DNA of 64,000 bases, from the NCBI RefSeq assembly GCF_021531655.1, contig NZ_JADYUF010000014.1:1-64000 (forward strand), written 5' to 3'. The translations under genes were made by a program, and so were the position numbers. Of the stretch, positions 1 through 6,567 are shown one piece after another (the first letter of the stretch is position 1; each line of letters begins with the position of its first letter). The notes beneath the pieces were generated by a model, which did no database searches, was not told the origin of the DNA, and worked only from the letters and a program-made list of their open reading frames with translations. This stretch comes from Leyella stercorea. GTDB lineage: Bacteria; Bacteroidota; Bacteroidia; Bacteroidales; Bacteroidaceae.

Positions 1-66
1 GAGAAGTTAAGCCCGCTTGCGCCGATGGTACTGCAATGCAATGCGGGAGAGTAGGTGGCTGCCTTC
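1..66 (+). rRNA. rrf: 5S ribosomal RNA, 3' part
   Basis: The window opens inside a 5S rRNA gene. The stretch with AAGTTAAGCCC, CGCCGATGGTACTGC and GGGAGAGTAGGT is the conserved 3' half of bacterial 5S rRNA. The 5' half and any 16S and 23S genes lie to the left of the window. The exact 3' end is estimated from family length. An intrinsic terminator follows directly, so this is the distal end of an rRNA operon. Confidence 0.9.
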
Positions 67-82
67 TTTACTTAGGGTCTTC

Positions 83-111
83 AAGGTCTAATGACTTTGG
101 AGACCTTTTTT
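83..111 (+). terminator. Terminator of the rRNA operon
   Basis: AAGGTCT (83-89) pairs with AGACCTT (101-107), followed by a run of T to 111. It lies just past the 5S gene and is the expected end of the rrn transcript. Confidence 0.85.
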
Positions 112-195
112 GTTTGTACATTTGTACTTTTTCTATGTTTTTACATTTTATCTTATATTTTTGTGGATTTTCTTGCGTCGTAAAATATAAATGTG

Positions 196-203
196 TATTT
201 TTG
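196..203 (+). promoter_or_regulatory. -7 promoter element of the lipoprotein gene at 249
   Basis: TATTTTTG matches the Bacteroidota -7 consensus TAnnTTTG. It lies about 45 bases before the ATG at 249 and downstream of the rrn terminator, so the gene has its own promoter. Confidence 0.55.
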
Positions 204-248
204 CAGAAAATAGCATCATATTTTATAAAACCTTAAATAACTATCAAA

Positions 249-1178
249 ATGAAGATTTTGAATTATTGTTTCTTTCTGTTTGTTATTGGCATTTTGTCTG
301 CTTGTTCTTCAGAGTCTAATTCTGTTGATGAAAATGCCTTAGTTCCTGTTCAAGTGACATTCTCCGGACTTGATGTTAGTGTTGTGCCTGATGGTAGTAG
401 AGGCTTAACGACTCGTGCAACGGTCTCAGAAGCCAAAGTCGACCGTATTGCCTTTAAAGTATTTGATGCGAAAGGTAAGAATGTTTATTCTGTGGTTAAG
501 GAAGATCCAAATGCAGAGGACTTTGACAAAGTCAAGTGCTTGTTGCATATTGGTACTTACAAATTCGTTGCAGTAGCACATAAGGCAACAAGTGCGGAAT
601 CTAAAGCTGCTGTGATTACTTCCGATACAATTGCTACATTGAATGAAAAAAATATTCCTTCTGCTATGTATTCCAAGGTTATGGATGTAAAAGTAGCTGG
701 TAATACAAAGCAAGATGTTGCTATTGAATTTGGAAAGCGTATCACTTCTACCTTTAATCTGACTGTGACGGATACTTATCCTGCCGATATAGAGATTCTG
801 GAGCTAATATTTAATCCTTCTGAAAATAAAGCTACTAATCCGTATACATTTAACCCGACTACGGGACTTGTTGCCAATCCTCTTACGTATAGTGTTGCAT
901 ACAGTTCCAAACCTTTAAAAAATTCATCATTCACTGGATATAATTTATCTGCAAATCTTTTTCTGGCTGCTAAAGAACAGAAGATGGATGTTACTATCAA
1001 TATGAAGAATAGCGATGGAATCACACTTTACACTCGTACGCTTAAAGATGTCACTTTCCGTCAGCATTCATCAACTATTGCTAAGGGCACATTCTTCTCT
1101 TCACAAGTTAGCAGCAGTTTTACTTTTGATACCACAGATGATACTTCCATTAATATTCCATTGAAACCACTGGATTAA
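249..1178 (+). CDS. Fimbrillin-like surface lipoprotein
   Basis: A 309-aa protein with a lipoprotein signal peptide: basic start, hydrophobic core, lipobox LSAC with Cys19. The mature part is rich in Ser, Thr and beta-prone segments and shows a pattern seen in Bacteroidetes fimbrillin or Mfa-like lipoproteins: a VDRIAFKVFDAKG segment, then GTYKFVAVAH, then a second beta domain. The C-terminal part ends in SINIPLKPLD. Fimbrillins are exported as lipoproteins and may polymerise into pili, but no fimbrial neighbours (anchor, tip or usher-like genes) are visible, so it may be a stand-alone surface lipoprotein. It sits alone between an rRNA operon and an accessory island and is followed by its own terminator. 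The family assignment comes from sequence character only. Confidence 0.6.
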   Translation: MKILNYCFFLFVIGILSACSSESNSVDENALVPVQVTFSGLDVSVVPDGSRGLTTRATVSEAKVDRIAFKVFDAKGKNVYSVVKEDPNAEDFDKVKCLLHIGTYKFVAVAHKATSAESKAAVITSDTIATLNEKNIPSAMYSKVMDVKVAGNTKQDVAIEFGKRITSTFNLTVTDTYPADIEILELIFNPSENKATNPYTFNPTTGLVANPLTYSVAYSSKPLKNSSFTGYNLSANLFLAAKEQKMDVTINMKNSDGITLYTRTLKDVTFRQHSSTIAKGTFFSSQVSSSFTFDTTDDTSINIPLKPLD

Positions 1179-1194
1179 TAACGTTCATTATGTC

Positions 1195-1226
1195 AGCTCA
1201 TCGTCATTAACGGTGGGCTTTTTTTT
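1195..1226 (+). terminator. Terminator after the fimbrillin-like gene
   Basis: AGCTCATCG pairs with CGGTGGGCT (with G-U pairs) around CATTAA, followed by eight T. It closes the transcript of the gene ending at 1178. Confidence 0.8.
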
Positions 1227-1230
1227 CTTA

Positions 1231-1290
1231 GTGAACCATTATGGACTTGTATGGTTCGCGAATATTCAATACCTTTACACCGAAAATAGC
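1231..1290 (+). promoter_or_regulatory. Promoter/operator-like repeat, copy 1
   Basis: The first 20 bases (1231-1250) are identical to 1662-1681, and similarity continues through the -7-like TACCTTTAC. Within it GTGAACCAT (1231-1239) and ATGGTTCGC (1251-1259) form an inverted repeat with an 11-base spacer, as expected of an operator for a dimeric regulator. It lies upstream of the intron-like RNA stretch. That it is a promoter is inferred. Confidence 0.5.
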
Positions 1291-1384
1291 TTGACACATG
1301 CTTATTCAGCATGTAGATACATTTATAATGAGGAATCCGACAAGATTTTCTTAACAATGGTTGGGTATTATTCTGATTTTTGTT

Positions 1385-1655
1385 AAATTTGCAATTAGTT
1401 GGTGACAGGGCAGGTGAAAGTCCTCGCTTGAAGTCGCCAATGTAGAAGCAAGACAATCTTGTGGACACGAGCAAGCAAATAGTTCTGTAAGTTGAAATCT
1501 GGTAAATTGAAACGTAGAAAGAACGCGAATTTGTTTGAGCGAGTCTGCACCATCATATGGTGTGGATTCCTCTTTCATATTTCCTATTCTACGGGTTTTA
1601 CCAGAGCCTAACTTACGAGGAAGTGTTGAGAGATGGGATTCACACCTTTCTATTT
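1385..1655 (+). other. Group II intron-like RNA relic without a maturase gene
   Basis: No coding frame is convincing here. Several stretches resemble domain I of bacterial group II introns: GGTGACAGGGCAGGTGAAAGTCC near 1400-1422 in pieces, GAAACGTAGAAAGAACGCGA near 1509-1528, and GAGGAAGTGTTGAGAG near 1618-1633. CACCAT and ATGGTG form a perfect hairpin near 1548-1562. No reverse transcriptase frame and no recognisable domain V or VI hairpin are present, so it could not splice or move by itself. The assignment rests on remembered intron sequence features. It could instead be an unknown structured RNA lying between two promoter repeats. Confidence 0.4.
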
Positions 1656-1661
1656 CCACTT

Positions 1662-1721
1662 GTGAACCATTATGGACTTGTACAGTTCACAAATAACCTA
1701 TACCTTTACATCGAATTAACA
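1662..1721 (+). promoter_or_regulatory. Promoter/operator-like repeat, copy 2
   Basis: Repeats the 1231 element. Here the inverted repeat is GTGAAC (1662-1667) with GTTCAC (1685-1690), a perfect pair. The right arm differs from copy 1, yet pairing at the outer positions is kept. A -7-like TATACCTTTAC follows. It lies about 35-50 bases before the ATG at 1754 and is its probable promoter. Confidence 0.55.
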
Positions 1722-1753
1722 ATTACACGTCAAAACCTAAAAACGATAAGACT

Positions 1754-1975
1754 ATGAGTAAGGTTTTTCAAGTTAAGCCGAAGCGTATCAAGCGCTCCAA
1801 CGGCACAGTCCTCACTCCCGACATGGTAGTGAACGTGACAACCTTGCAGCATACTGCTACACCTTTCTATAATGGAGCGAAAGAGTTGCAAGAAGTATAC
1901 ATGCGCATCTATGCTTTTGACTACAAAAAAGCATGCTGCAATCCGAATGATTTTGAATTTAAGAAGTTGGACTAA
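1754..1975 (+). CDS. Small hypothetical protein (73 aa)
   Basis: Starts MSKVFQVKPKRIKRSNG and ends NPNDFEFKKLD. The N-terminus is strongly basic (KPKRIKR). It contains VLTPDMVVNVTTLQHTATP, a Tyr-rich middle, and a CC pair near the C-terminus. There is no signal peptide or membrane segment. Size, charge and clean codon structure behind a promoter-like repeat support a real gene. I do not recognise a function; it resembles small proteins carried on Bacteroidales mobile DNA. It is the first gene of the AT-rich island and precedes a zinc-ribbon gene by 15 bases, so the two may share a transcript. Confidence 0.6.
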   Translation: MSKVFQVKPKRIKRSNGTVLTPDMVVNVTTLQHTATPFYNGAKELQEVYMRIYAFDYKKACCNPNDFEFKKLD

Positions 1976-1990
1976 AATGATTGATAAGTT

Positions 1991-2161
1991 ATGAGAACAT
2001 TAAAACCATCAACTTGTAAAAAATGTAAGCAAGTATGTCAAACGATAACTGAAGTATGGGTATGTCCTAAATGTGGAGCTAAAAATGTGAGTTATACCCA
2101 TATTGCAAATGATGTAACTGCAGGATTGAAAATCTTAACAAAAATATTAGCAAAGAAATAG
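1991..2161 (+). CDS. Zinc-ribbon mini-protein (56 aa)
   Basis: A short open frame from ATG 1991 to TAG 2161. The protein begins MRTLKPSTCKKCKQVC and has two CxxC knuckles, Cys9/Cys12 and Cys25/Cys28, twelve residues apart: the pattern of a small zinc ribbon. The second knuckle is CPKCGAKN, typical of rubredoxin-like or ribosomal-type ribbons. The C-terminal half (VTAGLKILTKILAKK) could form a basic amphipathic helix. It follows the 73-aa gene by 15 bases and precedes the lipoprotein operon by 84 bases. Function unknown; nucleic-acid or protein binding is the usual role for such folds. Confidence 0.6.
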   Translation: MRTLKPSTCKKCKQVCQTITEVWVCPKCGAKNVSYTHIANDVTAGLKILTKILAKK

Positions 2162-2245
2162 GTTAAACAATATTTCAAATCATTAGTGTTACTTTAAAAT
2201 TGAGACACTAAAGAATATAAAAATGTAGTATTAAAATAAGAAAAT

Positions 2246-2824
2246 ATGAAAATAAAACATTTATTGTTGGTAGTGACACTTATAGTCTCACCAGTTATCT
2301 TCTCATCTTGTTCTAGTTCTGACGAAGCAGAAAATAGAATTGAAGCAGCAAAAGTAGTTGAAAGTCGTTCAAATGAAGACTTATTGAATGATCTTTATTT
2401 AGCTAGTGACGGTGATATAGAGTCACTCTCTAGAATTTTGCAAGTGACACCATCTTCTATTAATCGTTTAAGAAATGGGAAAACTGTTGCTACTGCAAAA
2501 TTTGAAGAAAAAGTAAAAACTGTAGCAATATATTATTATCAAAATGATCGAAAGTTTTCTTTGCTTCAGTCCGCATTGGATGAAGAGTATGGATGGTATG
2601 ATTCTATTTTGAACTTCCCATCACATCATCCATGGATTTTTTGGATTGTAAATATTGTTTTGCTTCTGATTCTTGCTTTTGCCGCTATAATAGCAATATG
2701 GCCTATTCTTGCAGAAATGCTCATATTCTTAATTGCTTGGATTGTGAGTCTGATTTGTGCACCAGAACAGATGCCTGATAATTTCACTAATTCCATTAAT
2801 CCAACAATAGAACAAGTATTATGA
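2246..2824 (+). CDS. Lipoprotein with HTH-like helical domain and C-terminal membrane hairpin
   Basis: 192 aa. The signal peptide ends in a lipobox with Cys22 (FSSC). Residues about 44-80 (SDGDIESLSRILQV then TPSSINRLRNGKT) read like a helix-turn-helix of the Cro/sigma type, odd in a secreted lipoprotein. Two hydrophobic helices follow at about 131-151 and 154-171, then a short polar tail. The stop codon overlaps the next ATG as ATGA, so translation is probably coupled. It is gene 1 of a three-gene unit ending in a nuclease-domain lipoprotein. Low GC and high Lys/Asn/Ile content differ from the core genes. I do not recognise the family. It may help anchor, export or neutralise the nuclease protein, but that is inference. 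Confidence 0.75.
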   Translation: MKIKHLLLVVTLIVSPVIFSSCSSSDEAENRIEAAKVVESRSNEDLLNDLYLASDGDIESLSRILQVTPSSINRLRNGKTVATAKFEEKVKTVAIYYYQNDRKFSLLQSALDEEYGWYDSILNFPSHHPWIFWIVNIVLLLILAFAAIIAIWPILAEMLIFLIAWIVSLICAPEQMPDNFTNSINPTIEQVL

Positions 2825-3645
2825 TGGTTAGGTCTGTCTTTGCTTTTTTTCTTTTATGTGTTGTGTTCTTTTCCTGTTCTAACAGTGAAGAGGAGAAACT
2901 TCGTGCAAAAATATCTGAAGAAGCAACAATCGTACAGAAAGATTCTAGAGAACTATCTGAAACCCAAATATCTCAATATAAAGATTTGGAACTGGCTGCA
3001 AATAAAGAATATATCAAGGATTTAAAGGTGCTGATTGATAGTAGTTTTGAAAAACAGTTAGGACACTTTGAGGATGAGGAATTAGGGGTTATTGCTGGTT
3101 ATAAATATATGTTTAAGTATATTTTTATGAATGAAGAGAAGTGGACGGATCTCCAAATACAATTAGGAGACAGATATTTCAATTCACTCAATACAGAACA
3201 AACCGCATTGCAGCTTAGTTTGAATCACGCTCAAAAAGTAAAAGATCTCAGAATAAAATACAAAGGGATTAAAGCAAGTACAGCACCTAAAATGCAAGTT
3301 CTGAATTTACCTAATTCAAACGTGTATTTAGGTTCCTTGATTAATCATTCTAGAAACAATGTTGCAATAGAGATTGGTACAACAATTCTTGACTATCTTT
3401 TAGGATTGCTTTTAATTTGGATTGTAGTTAACATAATTGGTTATGCAATTACAGGTCCTGTTGGATGTGGCATCTCTATTGTTTCATTTGTTATTATGGT
3501 TGTAGTATCAGTATGCCTTACCCATTATAATGATAATTCATTGCTGGAATCATTAAGGCAACAAAAACAAGAAAATACTGTTGACTACAATAGTATTTTA
3601 TATAATTTGAATAATAATACAGCTAAATTCTATGAAGCTAAATAA
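2821..3645 (+). CDS. Lipoprotein with long helical domain and two membrane helices
   Basis: 274 aa, start ATG at 2821 inside the ATGA overlap with the preceding gene. The lipobox is FFSC with Cys19. Residues about 24-155 are charged and helix-rich, probably partly coiled coil. Two hydrophobic helices lie at about 187-211 and 215-234, joined by a glycine-rich turn (GPVGCG), then a polar tail. The layout (lipid anchor, helical domain, membrane hairpin, short tail) is the same as in the preceding gene, so the two may be paralogues or partners although sequence identity is low. The 3' end overlaps the next gene by 14 bases. Function unknown; the overlaps on both sides tie it to the nuclease-domain lipoprotein. 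Confidence 0.75.
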   Translation: MMVRSVFAFFLLCVVFFSCSNSEEEKLRAKISEEATIVQKDSRELSETQISQYKDLELAANKEYIKDLKVLIDSSFEKQLGHFEDEELGVIAGYKYMFKYIFMNEEKWTDLQIQLGDRYFNSLNTEQTALQLSLNHAQKVKDLRIKYKGIKASTAPKMQVLNLPNSNVYLGSLINHSRNNVAIEIGTTILDYLLGLLLIWIVVNIIGYAITGPVGCGISIVSFVIMVVVSVCLTHYNDNSLLESLRQQKQENTVDYNSILYNLNNNTAKFYEAK

Positions 3646-5227
3646 TAATTGTTTTCTATTTCTAGGATTACTTTCTTTATTGCTTACTTCATCATGCAAG
3701 AAAGTTGCAAAAGAAGCTTCGGAAGAAATAATGGAAAAAGGTACAAAATCCTTATCGAAGGAATTTACGGAAGAATCATTAGAAAATATTTCTAAAAGAG
3801 AACTAAAGACAATAACTTGGGAGGATTTCTATAAGGCTATTGCCAAGAATAGGCCCTCTTTGGCAAACGCTTTAGATGGTTTGGATAGTAATGTACGTGT
3901 AGTTTTTGAAAAATACCTCAAAAGAGATTTCCGTTTCTTTAAGGGGCTAACTTCATCTAATACAGTTATAGATGAATGTACGATATATTCAAAGCAAGCA
4001 CCTAAATTAATGAAAGACCCTAATTTCATGAGAATGTATGTAAAGTCTAACATTCTAAGAAATGAGGGAAGAAATTGTATTATTAATAATTTAATAGCTA
4101 AAGAGGAATCTGGCTTTGTTAGATTCTACTCAAAGGCAACAAATAAATTAGTTGCAGAATATCGTGATGGTATAGTTAACACTTTTGATAAAAGTATTTT
4201 ATCTCAGGAACTGATACCTAACGCTTGTTATACAATAAAAGGTACAAATGGCAAAAAGCTTTCTTATTTTATTGATGAATTAGGGCGTATTTCATCAATA
4301 GAAGGCAAAAATATGTCACCAGAGGAAATTGCTTCAGAAATAGTAAATATTTCTAAGAAAAATGACTTTGGCAAAAATTGGGATCAAGCCCTTTCGAAAC
4401 TTAAGCAATCATCGGGTAAAGATGATATCAATATTAAGTGTCAGTTTTCATATGTAAATGATGATGAGTTAGTGCCTAAATATGCTCATATCGAGACTGA
4501 TATCAGGGGTAAGAAGAAAGTAAGTTCTACTTACGAGAATGTAGCAAAAAGACTAGGTAATACCTTCTCGGCAGAAGAAAATACAGCTATTATAAAGAGG
4601 TACGCATCAAAACTTGGACTTTCTGTAGACAAGTCTACTAAGTTATTATCGGAAATGAACGCTGATGATGGCTTAGCTAGATTAATTCATGAAAATCCCC
4701 AACTAAATATTAAGCGTTGGTTAAATACTCGTAATCATGTAGATAAAAAACAAATTATGCGTACTCCTAAAGGCAAAATGCCAATAAATGCCCGTGTTTA
4801 TGCTGGTAATGTGTATTATTTTAATCCACACCTTAATTATGGTCTAAAAGCGCGTTTAAGAAGAGGTAATGGAATGGTAGATTTGAGGGGCATGAGTAAC
4901 CTTTCTTATGACGATCTTGTAAGATTAGACAAGTTATATCCTGATGGTGTACCTTTTACTAAGCAAGGTTTCCCTGATTTTTCTAATGTTGCAGCCAAAG
5001 GAAGAGATGGAAAACCTATAAAGGTTGACATTGGGAAATTAACGGGTGATAGTAAAAAGGATATAAATAAAGCAGAAACAATATTTCAAAGTTTGGGAAA
5101 TTCTTGGGGAACAGGATTTACATGGCACCATATAGAAAATACAACTAGTCTTCTCAGAGTTCCAACTCAGATTCATCAGTTAGTTGATCATACTGGTGGC
5201 ATGAGTATGTCTGGGCTGAAGCCATAG
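3632..5227 (+). CDS. Lipoprotein with C-terminal WHH-type HNH/Endo VII nuclease domain (predicted toxin)
   Basis: 531 aa. The signal peptide ends TSSC (Cys22). After a Lys/Glu-rich linker comes a helical region (about 60-190), then a segment with SYFIDELGRISSIEG (about 211-225) like the pre-toxin parts of secreted nucleases. The C-terminal domain, about 385-525, has VYAGNVYYFNP, LYPDGVPFTKQGFPDFS, KVDIGKLTG, then TWHHIENTTSLLRVP with WHH at 498-500, and QLVDHTGG. This order matches the WHH group of HNH/Endonuclease VII toxin nucleases that end polymorphic toxins. His499, His500, His515 and His520 are candidate catalytic or metal ligands. Most such toxins are delivered by type VI, type VII or two-partner systems; a lipid-anchored form recalls the SitA lipoprotein toxins of myxobacteria. 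It overlaps the gene before it. No recognised immunity gene follows. Toxin activity is inferred. Confidence 0.75.
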   Translation: MKLNNNCFLFLGLLSLLLTSSCKKVAKEASEEIMEKGTKSLSKEFTEESLENISKRELKTITWEDFYKAIAKNRPSLANALDGLDSNVRVVFEKYLKRDFRFFKGLTSSNTVIDECTIYSKQAPKLMKDPNFMRMYVKSNILRNEGRNCIINNLIAKEESGFVRFYSKATNKLVAEYRDGIVNTFDKSILSQELIPNACYTIKGTNGKKLSYFIDELGRISSIEGKNMSPEEIASEIVNISKKNDFGKNWDQALSKLKQSSGKDDINIKCQFSYVNDDELVPKYAHIETDIRGKKKVSSTYENVAKRLGNTFSAEENTAIIKRYASKLGLSVDKSTKLLSEMNADDGLARLIHENPQLNIKRWLNTRNHVDKKQIMRTPKGKMPINARVYAGNVYYFNPHLNYGLKARLRRGNGMVDLRGMSNLSYDDLVRLDKLYPDGVPFTKQGFPDFSNVAAKGRDGKPIKVDIGKLTGDSKKDINKAETIFQSLGNSWGTGFTWHHIENTTSLLRVPTQIHQLVDHTGGMSMSGLKP

Positions 5228-5323
5228 TTCTTTGAAAGAATTCAGTGAAATGTACGAAGTGTTATATTGCTTCTTACCAATAATGATTATGACCGCATAA
5301 CTCATACAAGAAAGGAATAGTTT

Positions 5324-5524
5324 ATGTTTAGAGGATTCTGTACTTTCGTCTGTGATGATTGCGGACATCGATTCAAGGGGATGGATTGTGAGTGGATGGC
5401 AACTGCCTATACTGCTCCTGTGAAATGCCCAAAGTGTGGCGGATGGCACACCTATCCGCCAGGCTTTTTAGGCTTGAACAAATATGTCTATCGAAGAATA
5501 TGGAAAAGCAGAGAGAAGAAATGA
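5324..5524 (+). CDS. Zinc-ribbon protein (66 aa), unknown function
   Basis: Starts MFRGFCTFVCDDCGHRF with a purine-rich stretch (AAAGGA) before the ATG. Two knuckles, Cys10/Cys13 (CDDCG) and Cys35/Cys38 (CPKCGG), form a zinc ribbon. The C-terminal third is aromatic and basic (YVYRRIWKSREKK). It lies 96 bases after the nuclease lipoprotein and 21 bases before the UDG-like gene, so it might belong with either. Position after a toxin gene makes an immunity role possible, but the sequence resembles no immunity family I know. A housekeeping or DNA-repair partner of the UDG-like protein is equally possible. Confidence 0.65.
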   Translation: MFRGFCTFVCDDCGHRFKGMDCEWMATAYTAPVKCPKCGGWHTYPPGFLGLNKYVYRRIWKSREKK

Positions 5525-5545
5525 ATCTCTAACGACTATTGAGTT

Positions 5546-6175
5546 TTGGCGAATAACATTTTCTTTCAGCCTTTCGTTGGCAAGGACTATGCCAGCGGAG
5601 GCATGTTTGGCAAGCGAATAATGATATTGGGCGAGAGCCATTATTGTGATGAGGGTTGCAGCAATTGTGGCAACTGTCGTCTGCATGGGGAGTGTACTGG
5701 TTTTACGCAGGGCGTTATCAAGGATTATCTTGATGAGAATAAGGAATGGCAGGACTGGATGCGGACTTTCGTGAAATTTGAGCGTTCACTTGTAGGTAAA
5801 GAGACAGACCAGACGATGAGGCTGAAGATATGGAATTCCGTTGTCTTCTTCAACTATCTGCAAGTGGCAATGGGAGGTCCACGTGAGGCAGGAACGTCAG
5901 CACAATATCGTCAGGCAGGTGATGCTCTGTTTGAGGTTATGGATAAGTATCAGCCAGAGTATGTCATTGCGTGGGGCAAAAGGCTTTGGAGCAATATGCC
6001 TGGAGAACGCTGGAGGGAAGGAGAAGACATAGTTGTGGATGGCTATCATGTTGCTACTGGTGCTTATTTCCTAAGTAATGGCAGGCAGGTGAAGGTGATG
6101 GCAGTAAACCATCCTTCTGTGGGCTATCCTTGGGACTATTGGAGTCGAGTGATACAAGATTTCTTATTGCAGTAA
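5546..6175 (+). CDS. Uracil-DNA-glycosylase-superfamily protein with N-terminal Cys cluster
   Basis: 209 aa. The in-frame TGA at 5540 leaves TTG 5546 as the earliest start; the next choice is ATG at residue 20. Motifs of the UDG fold are visible: a hydrophobic strand ending ILGESHY (about 26-33) where UDGs place their first active-site loop, and a late NHPSVGYPWDYW where they place the second His loop. Between them Cys34, 38, 41, 44 and 50 form a tight cluster able to bind zinc or an Fe-S centre. It differs from Ung and Mug enough that a base-excision role is not certain; related proteins are annotated as UDG-like or hypothetical. It lies in the accessory island after a zinc-ribbon gene, and its 3' end abuts a broken ATPase gene. 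Confidence 0.65.
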   Translation: MANNIFFQPFVGKDYASGGMFGKRIMILGESHYCDEGCSNCGNCRLHGECTGFTQGVIKDYLDENKEWQDWMRTFVKFERSLVGKETDQTMRLKIWNSVVFFNYLQVAMGGPREAGTSAQYRQAGDALFEVMDKYQPEYVIAWGKRLWSNMPGERWREGEDIVVDGYHVATGAYFLSNGRQVKVMAVNHPSVGYPWDYWSRVIQDFLLQ

Positions 6176-6192
6176 ATGGTGAAAAAATAGTG

Positions 6193-6447
6193 ATGTTTCT
6201 GAAATGTCTGTTTCCGAAATGTAGGTTTCGGAAATCCTCGTGGTGGGACAGAAAGGGTGAGTATGAAATAGACATAATAGCTGCCGACGAAATAGAGCAA
6301 ACAGTTTGTTTCTATGAGGTTAAGCGTCAAGCTAAGGATGTGGTCATCGGTATTGTGAAAGAAAAGGCCGAACACTTCTTCCAGACTACAGGAAGATTCA
6401 AGAAATACAACATAGAGTATAAGGGTTTGTCTATGGAGGATATGTAA
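6193..6447 (+). pseudogene. C-terminal remnant of an AAA+ ATPase with DUF234 nuclease-like domain
   Basis: Only the last 80-odd residues remain. SSWWDRKGEYEIDIIAADE and FYEVKRQA match the end of the large Bacteroidales AAA+ ATPases with a DUF234 domain, which has a PD-(D/E)xK-like core (E-I-D then E-V-K). It closes with the typical YKGLSMEDM. The ATPase part, normally about 300 residues before it, is missing; the frame instead runs into the end of the UDG-like gene. A short inverted repeat, TTTCCGAAA and TTTCGGAAA at 6211-6233, sits near the break. This marks the right edge of the accessory island as a recombination scar. Confidence 0.7.
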
Positions 6448-6494
6448 TAGGAGAGAGGATGCCCTAAATTGGTGTTCTTTCTAAAAAGAATCCA

Positions 6495-6535
6495 AAACTT
6501 GTGGCAGTCTCACCGAAAATATATATCTTTACATG
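6495..6535 (+). promoter_or_regulatory. Promoter of the UDP-sugar dehydrogenase gene
   Basis: CTTGTGG near 6498 and TATCTTTA at 6524-6531 resemble the -33 and -7 parts of Bacteroidota promoters. The stretch from ACTTGT to CTTTACAT is similar to the repeats at 1231 and 1662, including a CACCGAAAAT block. It lies about 35 bases before the ATG at 6568. Confidence 0.45.
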
Positions 6536-6567
6536 CTAAAAACAACAACATATAGATTTAAACAAGT

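Noticed and set aside
36..236. 66-aa frame over the end of 5S rRNA and the spacer
   Set aside because: It overlaps the rRNA 3' end, its terminator and the next promoter; the Cys/Phe-rich sequence looks like translated AT-rich non-coding DNA.
1351..1757. Frames on both strands across the intron-like stretch
   Set aside because: They have no family resemblance, and the plus-strand one runs into the start of the 73-aa gene. The stretch behaves as structured RNA.
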